Of a stretch of 64,000 bases of DNA, positions 27,901 through 34,325 are shown piece after piece. The notes beneath the pieces are model-generated. The model did no database searches, was not told the origin of the DNA, and saw nothing but the letters and a program-made list of their open reading frames with translations. The translations under genes and the position numbers were made by a program. How positions within the stretch are numbered: the first letter of the stretch is position 1; the number at the start of each line of letters is the position of its first letter. This stretch comes from RYN-230 sp963837515 (GTDB taxonomy: Bacteria; Actinomycetota; Actinomycetes; Streptosporangiales; Streptosporangiaceae). Where the stretch lies: contig CAWINT010000008.1 in the NCBI GenBank assembly GCA_963837515.1, positions 372,001 to 436,000 of the forward strand, read 5' to 3'.

Positions 27901-29266
27901 CGGGGTATTCGAGCACCACCGGTGGGGCAACGGAGCGACTGCGGGCACGAACAACAACCTGCACATCTTGGGCGATGGGCAGCGCATCGCGCTGGTCCGC
28001 CTTGGGCCCGCTCATCCGCGGGACACCGGTCCCACTGTTCAGTTCCACCTCGCCGACCACCTCGGCAGCAGCAACGCCGTCGTGGATGACACCGGTGCCC
28101 TGACCAACCGGGAAGAGTTCAGCCCCTACGGCGAAACAACCTTCGGCAGCTTCACCAGGAAGCGGTACCGGTTCACCGGCGCCGAACGAGACGAGGAGAG
28201 CGGGCTCGCCTACCACTGCGCGCGGTTCTACGCACCGGGCACGGCGCGGTGGCTGTCGTGCGACCCGATCGGGGCCGCTGCGGGAGCGAACCCGTACACC
28301 TATGCCCGGGGCAATCCCATCAGGTTCACCGATCCCGGGGGCGCGGATGCCGCCACTGAGGATCATCCGGCTCTCGAGGCCCAGTACGTCACGCTCAACA
28401 GAGACGACGTCTTCGCCAGCTTCGACACAAACAGAAACGGCAAACTCGACGCGACCGAGGTCTGGCAGGGATTTCAGTGCACGAACCGCGGCGTTGCGAA
28501 CAAATTTCTCGCGAATGAATTGATCAATAACTTCGAGAAGGGCGGATGGGAGGCGCGGACCCTCTTGCTCCAGCCTTACTTTCAGGATCAAGGCATCGTT
28601 GTTTCGCATACCAGCAGAGTCCACCTTTACGACGAATTCAACGGACCATCCCAAAGCACCCGGGAACAACACGAAGCCGCACTCGACAGAATCCACCAAG
28701 CCGCCCTCCGCGGGCCGATCGAATGGGGCGAGCTGGTGTCCAGCATGGCGCTTGAGCCGAGCGCGGAAGGCGCTGCCGAAGCGGTGGGAACACCCCGGGA
28801 CGCGCCGACATCGGCGAACGAACCCTCGCGTGAGCCCATGCCCGCCCCCGATCCGCCGGGCGTCGGCGGACCCCCATCGCCAACCCAACCCGGTGGCGGC
28901 ACCGGTGGTGGTGGGCATCCTGAGGAAGGCTGGGCAGAAGTGATAGAGGTTGCGGCCGACCCCATCCTCGAAGCGCAGCCAAGAGGCCGGGTGGGCAGGC
29001 TGCGGCGTGCAATGGCACAACAACAACGGGGGACAACGGTGGAGCTGGCTCGGCTAGTGCAGTCCCAGCTCGCCCGGCTGGTGCGAATCAGGCCGGACCT
29101 CCAAGCGCTCCTCGACACGGTGAACGAGGCGATATGCAATCTGCATGGGCCTCTTCAGCCACACCCTGCACGTCTTCCGGAATGGCTTATCCGAATGCGC
29201 CAATCCTTTAACGAAGCGCGGCAGAATGTGGATATATGGGGCGAATCCCCGCACCCGGAGTATTGA
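21998..29266 (+). CDS. TcB-TcC fusion: SpvB/TcdB propeller plus RHS cocoon with toxin tail
   Basis: 2422 residues. The N-terminal SpvB domain (about 10-330) has FSPDLFTGTGNFSVPIAVPPG and LTYSTGNGNGPFGLGWQLS. Four FG-GAP/VCBS motifs follow (FLDADGDGRPDLV near 415, LIDLDGDGLTDVL near 475, LADMTGDGLHDIV near 527, LGDLDGDGAADLV near 580) in a TcdB-type propeller, then the TcdB middle domain (YHHGYWDGVEREFGGF). From about 1150 many RHS/YD repeats build the hollow shell, ending in the RHS core (HLADHLGSSNAVVDDTGAL, FSPYGE) and the self-cleavage-type signature CDPIGAAAGANPYTYARGNPIRFTDPGG near 2085-2112. The last 310 residues are a variable tail, the usual place of the toxin, with a canonical EF-hand loop DTNRNGKLDATE near 2143-2154. 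In known Tc toxins TcB and TcC enclose the toxin and dock on TcA, which is encoded downstream. Confidence 0.92.
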   Translation: MSDAGADSTVEGSVISLPKGGGAVSGVGEKFSPDLFTGTGNFSVPIAVPPGRRGMQPRLTLTYSTGNGNGPFGLGWQLSVPGVSRKTSRGLPRYTDGPAPEAGQADTFVLSGAEDLVPVAGAYPGRVRYRPRTEGLFARIEHVRDDTGDFWEVRSKDGLLTRYGTPGSADAGAGWRDPAVLADPAGPGRIFGWRITQTQDPLGNLVRYDYLPDRGTEGTHAWDHPLLARISYADYGDRGNPSFLVTVDFEYEPRPDAFSDYRAGFELRTTRRCRMIRVSTHAADGIERVAREYRCGYEQAAFNGVSLLTRVDAVGIDVQAQPPEEPLPPLTFAYSGFDPAGRRFQPLTGPGLPTAPLSDATLALVDLRGLGLPDLVELGAVRRYWRNAGDGRFELPRLMDEAPPYSLGEPGVQFLDADGDGRPDLVVPSPSPGSRAPVAGYFPMTFAAGWSRRSFRPYSRAPGVSLGDPSVKLIDLDGDGLTDVLHSGTRLECWFNDPDPRRAWQRTAVSNGSGPGIDLADPRVRLADMTGDGLHDIVLLRSGNIAYWPNLGYGRWGAMVTMRRAPRLPDGYDPRRVLLGDLDGDGAADLVYVDDGRVLLWGNQCGNAWTEQPVTITGTPDVVGTDAVQLADLHGTGMAGLLYSRAADGSGRPHLRFLDLTGGVKPHLLTEMDNHLGALTRVTYQPSTAEYLRDQAQAASRWRTTLPFPVHVVARVEVTDAISGGRLTTEYRYHHGYWDGVEREFGGFAMVEQFDTETFDRAPASGPGAVSADHYSPPTLTKNWFHPGPVAAVEAGDWAELDLSHEYWNGDGPMLTRPPELTAFLGSLPRSARRAALRTLRGQLLRGELYALDATDRQDRPYTVTESISGIREEAPPAGPPDDVRERIFFPFVLGQRTTQWERGDDPMTRFTFPTGFDEYGFPTQQVAIAVPRGRDPLAPGTGTSQPYLATYATTGYARRDDTGHYLVNRVSRTTSYEIVNDGTATVAQLRDAVLAGPPAGGSGVSLRMTGHTRTFYDGDAFAGLPAGELGEHGLPVRTETLAFTDGFLDALYDPADPLAVGSRPGYLTPGTVSWTGEYPREFRDRLPQLAGYIHYADGEVPGSPAGFYIAAARHRYDAHDPARAPRGLPLSSLDPLGSETRTDYDEHDLLSAGTTDAAGLQTSAVNDYRVLQPRELTDPNGNTSAVTFSPAGLVTAGFVRGKDGEGDRDQPSTRMAYDLLAFAERGQPASVSTVRRVHHDSQVNVPAGQRDEVLVSVGYCDGFGRILQTRAQAEDTLFGDPAFGGNVITTDQSAPTGDTVGRTRAPGVPDNVIVSGWQIYDNKGRVVHKYEPFFSTGFDYAAPLEAQLGQKATMFYDPRGQVLRTLNPNGSEQRVVFGVPGDLTGPEAYSPTPWESFTYDANDNAGRTHPAEAQPYASHWNTPASIEVDALGRTVRVVARNGSTEQASTAWFTTRTAYDIQGNIVSISDSLRREAFRYSFDLAKRRWRMDSIDAGRRDTVPDALGNPIENRDSKGAVTLCAFDLLHRPTRTWARDDATTAVTLRQRIDYGDAGDPGQPPAERDAARAGNLLGRQSRHHDEAGLTTVALVDFKGNVLDRSRRVIADEPMLAVVKQAASNGWQVTPFRVDWQPGIQQDLDGLEDALLESVGYQTTAAYDALNRIERAQFPQDVEGRRRELRPEYNRAGSLDRVWLDGTLYVERIAYDAKGQRALIAYGNGVMTRYAYDPHTFRLARLRSEPYIQPDSATYQPAGAVLQDYGYEYDLIGNILRIIDRTPGSGIPRNPAAFGNVGQSLGQLLINGDALDRSFDYDPLYRLLSASGRECDLPPDQPPWQDAPRGTDLTKARAYTEHYTYDEAHNLLRLDHRNEPGGFTRAFAVEPADNRLRTITAGSITYGYRFDGNGNLLSEATSRHFAWGHRDHLTVFRTQTGAAEPSVYAQYLYDAHGQRVKKLVRKQGGQIEVTHYLGGVFEHHRWGNGATAGTNNNLHILGDGQRIALVRLGPAHPRDTGPTVQFHLADHLGSSNAVVDDTGALTNREEFSPYGETTFGSFTRKRYRFTGAERDEESGLAYHCARFYAPGTARWLSCDPIGAAAGANPYTYARGNPIRFTDPGGADAATEDHPALEAQYVTLNRDDVFASFDTNRNGKLDATEVWQGFQCTNRGVANKFLANELINNFEKGGWEARTLLLQPYFQDQGIVVSHTSRVHLYDEFNGPSQSTREQHEAALDRIHQAALRGPIEWGELVSSMALEPSAEGAAEAVGTPRDAPTSANEPSREPMPAPDPPGVGGPPSPTQPGGGTGGGGHPEEGWAEVIEVAADPILEAQPRGRVGRLRRAMAQQQRGTTVELARLVQSQLARLVRIRPDLQALLDTVNEAICNLHGPLQPHPARLPEWLIRMRQSFNEARQNVDIWGESPHPEY

Positions 29267-29340
29267 TTCCAACTCCGCTGCCTCACGAACGACATCGCCT
29301 CAGCAATAAGACGCTGGCATCAAGCGAGGAGGACTAGCAA

Positions 29341-30375
29341 ATGACCTATCAGCCAACGGCGGCCCCGCAGGTTGCGGGCTCGTCCGGGTCAGCGAACGGC
29401 ACGGTGATCCAGAGCCGGGGCCGGGACAAGATCTACTGGAGCAACGAGATCTGGGATTACATCGACATGGCGGTGCACGACGAGTGCACGCGGGTCCGGG
29501 TGGCCGCCAAGTACCTGCCGATCCACCCGGTGCCCGACCACACCACGACGGTGCCGGCCGACTCGGTGAGCGCACCGGATGCGGAGGCGGGCGTGATCGG
29601 CGCGTTCGCCGTCGACGAGGGGGCTGTCACCCGGCTGATCGAGTTCTGGGTGGAATTCTCCTTGACACCTCAGCAGCTCGAGCAGGAAAGCCAGATTGCC
29701 AACGCCCACCGCGGGTACAGCACCGCAGTCACGCTGGCGACCCGGGCCGCCAACCTGCTAGTGCGCGCCGAAGACATGATCATCTTCCGGGGGCAGGTGG
29801 CGTTCGGCACCGGCTTCTTCCAGGAGAACATCCGTTCTCGCGGTGTCCCGGCGGACTTCGGGCTGCTGGATATCATCCCGGCCGAGGCGTCCAGTTCGGT
29901 GCCCGAACTGCCCAAGGAGCAGGTCATCACGGTGGACCGCAGCGATCCCGCCAGCAAGGTGCCGGTGTACGGCGAGAACACGTTCAAGGCGGTCGCGCAG
30001 GGCTACGCCGTGCTGCAGGACAAAGGGCACTACGGCCCGTACGGGCTGACCTTGCAGACCATCCCGTTCGCGGACACCCACGCGCCCCTGGCAGGGACGC
30101 TGATCATGCCCGCCGACCGCATCCAGCCACTGGCAACGGCGGGCTTTTACGGTTCCGGGACGCTGGCCGCGGCCACCACCGCCGATGCGGAGCCGCAATT
30201 CACCGGATCGATGGTGTCGGTTGGCGGCAACACCGTGGATCTGGTCGTGGGCACCGACGCGACGACGGCGTTCATGCAACAGGACGTGGACGGTAACTAC
30301 CGGTTCCGGGTGCTGGAGCGCCTCGCGCTCAGGCTGAAGGACAACTCCGCGGTGATACGGCTCGAGTTCCAGTAA
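29341..30375 (+). CDS. Encapsulin-type shell protein (HK97 fold, PF04454-like)
   Basis: 344 residues, start preceded by gaggagg eight bases upstream, 74 bp after the TcB-C stop. Encapsulin landmarks in order: FWVEFSLTPQQLEQE near 103-117 (compare VPFTLSRNEI of mycobacterial CFP29), RAANLLVRAEDMIIFRG near 135-151 (spine helix with ED..IF.G), a longer than usual insertion near 165-215, HYGPYGLTLQ near 230 (GPY..LL), then GGNTVDLVVGTDATTAFMQQ near 300 and the final strand FRVLERLALRLKDNSAVIRLEF. Classic family 1 shells are about 265 residues; this one is longer at the N-terminus and in the middle. No DyP peroxidase, ferritin-like or hemerythrin cargo gene is nearby; its neighbours are Tc toxin genes. 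Assembly into a shell and the cargo are unproven. Confidence 0.82.
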   Translation: MTYQPTAAPQVAGSSGSANGTVIQSRGRDKIYWSNEIWDYIDMAVHDECTRVRVAAKYLPIHPVPDHTTTVPADSVSAPDAEAGVIGAFAVDEGAVTRLIEFWVEFSLTPQQLEQESQIANAHRGYSTAVTLATRAANLLVRAEDMIIFRGQVAFGTGFFQENIRSRGVPADFGLLDIIPAEASSSVPELPKEQVITVDRSDPASKVPVYGENTFKAVAQGYAVLQDKGHYGPYGLTLQTIPFADTHAPLAGTLIMPADRIQPLATAGFYGSGTLAAATTADAEPQFTGSMVSVGGNTVDLVVGTDATTAFMQQDVDGNYRFRVLERLALRLKDNSAVIRLEFQ

Positions 30376-30388
30376 CAGCGGCCGCGGC

Positions 30389-30417
30389 GGCCCCGGCCCT
30401 GGCGCGGGACCGGGGCC
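30389..30417 (+). terminator. GC hairpin between shell and TcA genes
   Basis: ggccccgg (30389-30396) pairs with ccggggcc (30410-30417), with possible further ccc/ggg pairing inside the loop. It lies 13 bases after the encapsulin stop and has no T-run. It may attenuate readthrough into the TcA gene or protect the 3' end of the upstream message. Confidence 0.4.
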
Positions 30418-30506
30418 GGATGACGGGTCGCGCCCGCGGAGACGTGAGACGACAGGGTGCCGGCTGGGACGGGCGACGGCCGAACCAGGGGCGGCAAGGA
30501 GGATCA

Positions 30507-33500
30507 ATGATGCGAGTAGACAATGAGGGGATTGCCCTGTGGTACGGCACACCAGACGCGCCGGCCCCAGCCGGGGCGATCGAGGCAACGCCGGCCGACG
30601 GCGCGGCCACCAGCATCACGGTCGGGGTGGCGCCCCAGGACCCTAGCAACCGTGTGCAGGTCCGCTACCGGGTCAACGGCGGGCCCGCCGTGACGGCCGC
30701 CGCCGTGTTCCTCCACGCCGACGGCGCCCGGCAGGCGCAGTACTTCCGGGCCTGGCTTCCCCGCCTGCAACCCGGCGACCACGTGGACTACACCCCGGTC
30801 TGCCATCGCGTGGGCCGTCAAGTTCCCGCCCCGGAGCAGGCAGCCGGATACCTGTCGTCGTTCACCGTGGCCGGGCAGCCGCCGGGCGCGATGAGTGAAG
30901 GCCCGCCAGGCAGCGCCTCAGGCGCGCCGGTGCCGTCCGCCGCTGCCGTCCCGGCGGCGGTGACCGCGGCACCGGCGGTAACCCCGCAACCAGTCGGCCT
31001 CACCGGCCCGGGCCTCGCCGCCGGTATGCCCTGGCGCATCGTGCCGGTGGCCGGGAACGGCGGATCCGGGCCGGTCGTCAAAGCCGGGCCGGGGAAAGCC
31101 GTGGTGGCCCGCTCGGTGCCGGCGCCGACCAGCAACGAGGCGGTGCCGGATGCGGAACCTGGGGTGGGGTCCGCCCCGCGAACCCTTGTCAGTGTCTCCG
31201 CCCCGGCGCCGGGGGCTCAGGTGGGCCGGACGCTGACGGTCAAGGGATCAGCAGGACTGGACCCCAGCACGGTCGGCAGCCACCAGAAGCTTGCCGGTCG
31301 GCCCAGTGTCACCATCACGTTCAACGACCTGGCGCCGGCCGAGGGCACGCTGAGCGTCCAGCCGAACGGCCTGTGGCAACTGGCCGGGGCGACCGTGCCC
31401 GCCAGCATCTCGGACGGCTCGGCGCTGGTCATCTCGGTGGCGGCCCAGGCGGCCTGGTTCGATGACCGGGACCAGGGCCACGAGCCACACGACGCCGACC
31501 CGGGTGGCGCCGAGGTCAGCGTGCAGCTGGAGACCCGGCCCCCGGAGTTGACGATCACTCCGGACTACCCGGCCGACGTGGTGACCGCGACGTTGCCGTT
31601 CGAGGCCGACATTCACGGCACCACGTCCGGCGGGCAGTCCGGCATCACCGGGGTGAGTGTGTCGGTGGACCAGGGGCCGGAGACGTCCGCGGTGGACACC
31701 AGCCCGGGCCACGACTGGTCGATCTGGCGGGCGCACCTGTCGCTGACTGCCGACGACCACCAGTTCACGGTCACTGCGCGGGACTCCAGTGGGCGCAGCG
31801 CCGCCCAGTCTGGCAGCATCTCCGTGCACCAGTCGTTCGAGCAGAGCGACCCGGCGATCGTGTTCGGCATGACGGTTTACGTGCGGGAGCTGACCGACTT
31901 CGCCAGGCAGTTCGTGCAGATCCCCGGCGAGTCCGGCGGGCCGGACCGGGCGGCGCTGGCCGGGGTATTCCACCAGCCATACGACCGGATCCAGGACCCG
32001 CAGGTCTTCGCGGCGGCCACCGCGCCGGTGGACCAGCGGCGGGTCGCGGTCGAGGTGCTGCGCGGCTCGCTGACCGCGCCCGTCCCGGCTAGCACCGATC
32101 AGCGGCTGCGCGGGCTGGCGTACGAGGCGCTGCTCCGCCAGCTGGGAACTTCCACCCCGGAACTGCGGCTGGCCCGGATCGCCGGCCAGGCTCAGCGGCA
32201 GGTGCTGGCCGCCCGGCTGGGGATTGACCTCGAGGGCCCGCGGCCGGACCGGCTCGACCTGCTGACGTTCAGCCCCGAGGAGATCACCGACGCGCAGCTG
32301 GAGGCCACGTTTGGGTTCCGCGCGATGACGGGCACCGATCCGTTCGCGCCGATCACCGCCCTGCCCACCCTGCAGGCGTGGCGGCAGGCGTCCCAGCGGT
32401 CGCGCTGGCAGGCCGAAGATGTTTCCACCCGCGACGGTGGCGACCCGCCGCTGCCGGTCATCGATCCCGACCATGTCCTTGCCGCGAACCTGGCCGTTCA
32501 GCACGACGGCGACCCGGCGCACGACCTGTGGGCGACGCGGCAGGCATTCGTCGACGGCCTGGCCGGCCAGATCGACGAGTCGATCGCCCAGGGCAACCGC
32601 ACCCTGGCCACGTTTGAGCAGCTCGTGGCGACTCACATCGGGCCGATCGATGTGCCCGCCGTGGCCGGCCGGGACGCCGACGGTGAGGACGTATCCGACG
32701 TCCTCGGGCCGGTGCGGCTGGGCCTCGACGCGTTCCGGTACCTGGCCGGCGCCCGCGCTCTGCTGTCCGCCGGCAGCCTGCTGACCTCGGAGTGGACCGC
32801 CCTCCGGGATGTGCTGGTGCAGGTGCACAAGCGGCGGGAGTTCCCGGGCTGGCGGCAGGAGGAACGGGCAGCCGACATCGTGCTGCAGCCGCAGCAGTTC
32901 GTCGCCGATCCGCCTCCTGCCCCGGCCGGCCTGGCCCCGGCCCCGCCGTCAGCCTGGCGGGCCGACCAGCAGATGCATCTGGACTGGCAGCGGACGCTGC
33001 AGGTGCGGGCCGTCGAGCTGGACCGGCTGCAGGGTGACCTGCAGGCGGTCGTCCAGGCCGCCGAGGCGGCCGTGCTGCCGGTGGCACGTGACGAGATCAT
33101 CGCGGTGATCGGGTCCCGGCAGGCGCCGCCGGAGCAGCCGCAGGCCACCGCTGAACGCCTCACCCGGCAGCTGTGCATCGACCTGCTCGCCGACTCCGCC
33201 GCGCTCACCACCCGGGCCGACCAGGCCGCGCAGACGCTGCTGGAAGCACTGTTCTCACTGCGTTCCGGCCGGCTCGCGATCAGCACCAGCGGGCAGGCCT
33301 GGAGCATCGGGCAGGAGGCGCTGTTCGACGCGAAGTGGGAGTGGCTGGGCAGTTACCAGACCTGGTACGCGGCGATCACCTCGTTCGCCTACCCCGAGAA
33401 CCATCTCTTCCCCGGCTTGTACCTGCCCGACGGGCTCAGCCTGAAGCCGACCGGCTCCTACACCCAGTTCCTGGGCGACCTGCGGGCGGCCCGGATCACC

Positions 33501-34325
33501 CCGCAGCGCGCCCGCCAGCTCGCTGCGGACAACCTGGACCGCGTCCTGGGCACGATCAACGACCAGTTGCATCACGACCTGCACGACACGTTCAAACGGC
33601 TGGCGCCGGCGACCGAGGAGCACACCAACGCCCAGCTCGACAACATCCGCATCACGCTCGCCCCACTCTTCGGCGTCTCGGCGGACACCGACCAGCTCGT
33701 GCGGGAGCTTTTCTGGCTGGTGCCGGTCGCGCTCGGGCTGGCTCTCACCGACGCCGGCGACTTCGTGCCCGCGCTGGACTGGTACGCCTGCGCCTACGCC
33801 TACCAGCTCCCGGCCGACGTCCGGCGGATCTTTCCCGGGCTGGCGGCCGAACACACGATCCAGTCCACCTTCGACCGTCCGGAAACGTGGCCGGTCGACG
33901 GGTCCAACCCGCACGAGGTGGCCCGGCACCGGGCGGACGCCTACACCCGCTTCACCGTGCTGTCCATCGCCCGCTGCCTGCTCGCCTACGGCGACAACGA
34001 GTTCATCCGGGCCACCGCGGCGTCCAACGCCCAAGCCCGCGCACTGTACGAGGCAGCGCTCGACCTGCTCCAGTCGCCGGACGCGGCCTCACTGACGGGA
34101 GATACGGTTCCGTTCCCGCCGAACCCGGTTCCGTTCCCGCCGAACCCGGTTCCGTTCCCGCCGAACCCGGTGCAGTCCGCACTCCAGACGCAGGCGCAGA
34201 CCACGCTTGGCAAGATCCATCAGGGCCTGAACATCGCGTCAACGCTGCCCGAGCGGCCGGCCGGGAGAGCGTGCAGCCCAGCCAGTACCGCTACGCCGTG
34301 CTGGCCGAACGGGCCAAAAACCTGA
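30507..34325 (+). CDS. TcA-like toxin component, N-terminal part (gene frameshifted)
   Basis: Starts at tandem ATGs (30507, 30510) after aaggagg; the second has the better spacing of seven. Residues 1-130 are beta-rich (RVQVRYRVNGGPAV, FRAWLPRLQPGDHVDY). A Pro/Ala-rich linker follows, then bacterial Ig-like modules from about 230 to 460 (VSAPAPGAQVGRTLTVKGSA; PPELTITPDYPADVVTATLPFEADIHG). From about 470 the helical TcA shell begins, with the family motif KWEWLGSYQTWYAAITSFAYPENHLFPGLYLP near 945-975 (neuraminidase-like/ABC_N region of Tc TcA). Near 1200 three VPFPPNP repeats occur, and 90 bp later the frame is lost near 34250-34265, where similarity continues in the -1 frame. The last 20 or so residues of this open frame are spurious. 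Known TcA forms a pentameric receptor-binding translocation channel. Confidence 0.8.
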   Translation: MMRVDNEGIALWYGTPDAPAPAGAIEATPADGAATSITVGVAPQDPSNRVQVRYRVNGGPAVTAAAVFLHADGARQAQYFRAWLPRLQPGDHVDYTPVCHRVGRQVPAPEQAAGYLSSFTVAGQPPGAMSEGPPGSASGAPVPSAAAVPAAVTAAPAVTPQPVGLTGPGLAAGMPWRIVPVAGNGGSGPVVKAGPGKAVVARSVPAPTSNEAVPDAEPGVGSAPRTLVSVSAPAPGAQVGRTLTVKGSAGLDPSTVGSHQKLAGRPSVTITFNDLAPAEGTLSVQPNGLWQLAGATVPASISDGSALVISVAAQAAWFDDRDQGHEPHDADPGGAEVSVQLETRPPELTITPDYPADVVTATLPFEADIHGTTSGGQSGITGVSVSVDQGPETSAVDTSPGHDWSIWRAHLSLTADDHQFTVTARDSSGRSAAQSGSISVHQSFEQSDPAIVFGMTVYVRELTDFARQFVQIPGESGGPDRAALAGVFHQPYDRIQDPQVFAAATAPVDQRRVAVEVLRGSLTAPVPASTDQRLRGLAYEALLRQLGTSTPELRLARIAGQAQRQVLAARLGIDLEGPRPDRLDLLTFSPEEITDAQLEATFGFRAMTGTDPFAPITALPTLQAWRQASQRSRWQAEDVSTRDGGDPPLPVIDPDHVLAANLAVQHDGDPAHDLWATRQAFVDGLAGQIDESIAQGNRTLATFEQLVATHIGPIDVPAVAGRDADGEDVSDVLGPVRLGLDAFRYLAGARALLSAGSLLTSEWTALRDVLVQVHKRREFPGWRQEERAADIVLQPQQFVADPPPAPAGLAPAPPSAWRADQQMHLDWQRTLQVRAVELDRLQGDLQAVVQAAEAAVLPVARDEIIAVIGSRQAPPEQPQATAERLTRQLCIDLLADSAALTTRADQAAQTLLEALFSLRSGRLAISTSGQAWSIGQEALFDAKWEWLGSYQTWYAAITSFAYPENHLFPGLYLPDGLSLKPTGSYTQFLGDLRAARITPQRARQLAADNLDRVLGTINDQLHHDLHDTFKRLAPATEEHTNAQLDNIRITLAPLFGVSADTDQLVRELFWLVPVALGLALTDAGDFVPALDWYACAYAYQLPADVRRIFPGLAAEHTIQSTFDRPETWPVDGSNPHEVARHRADAYTRFTVLSIARCLLAYGDNEFIRATAASNAQARALYEAALDLLQSPDAASLTGDTVPFPPNPVPFPPNPVPFPPNPVQSALQTQAQTTLGKIHQGLNIASTLPERPAGRACSPASTATPCWPNGPKT
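34107..34169 (+). repeat. 21-bp tandem repeat, three perfect units
   Basis: Three identical units of gttccgttcccgccgaaccc plus g encode VPFPPNP three times inside the TcA-like gene. A recent slippage or unequal-crossover product, 80-90 bp upstream of the frame break. Confidence 0.9.

Noticed and set aside
29341..30375. Phage major capsid protein
   Set aside because: HK97-fold similarity exists, but there are no portal, terminase, protease or tail genes, and the motifs match encapsulins better.
33173..34270. Upstream part of the second TcA frame as a separate long protein
   Set aside because: Before about 34255 it is Arg/Pro-rich out-of-frame sequence; the true TcA helices are in the first frame there.
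34240..34280. Programmed frameshift in TcA
   Set aside because: No X-XXY-YYZ heptamer in the right phase could be identified; kept as an unexplained frame break.
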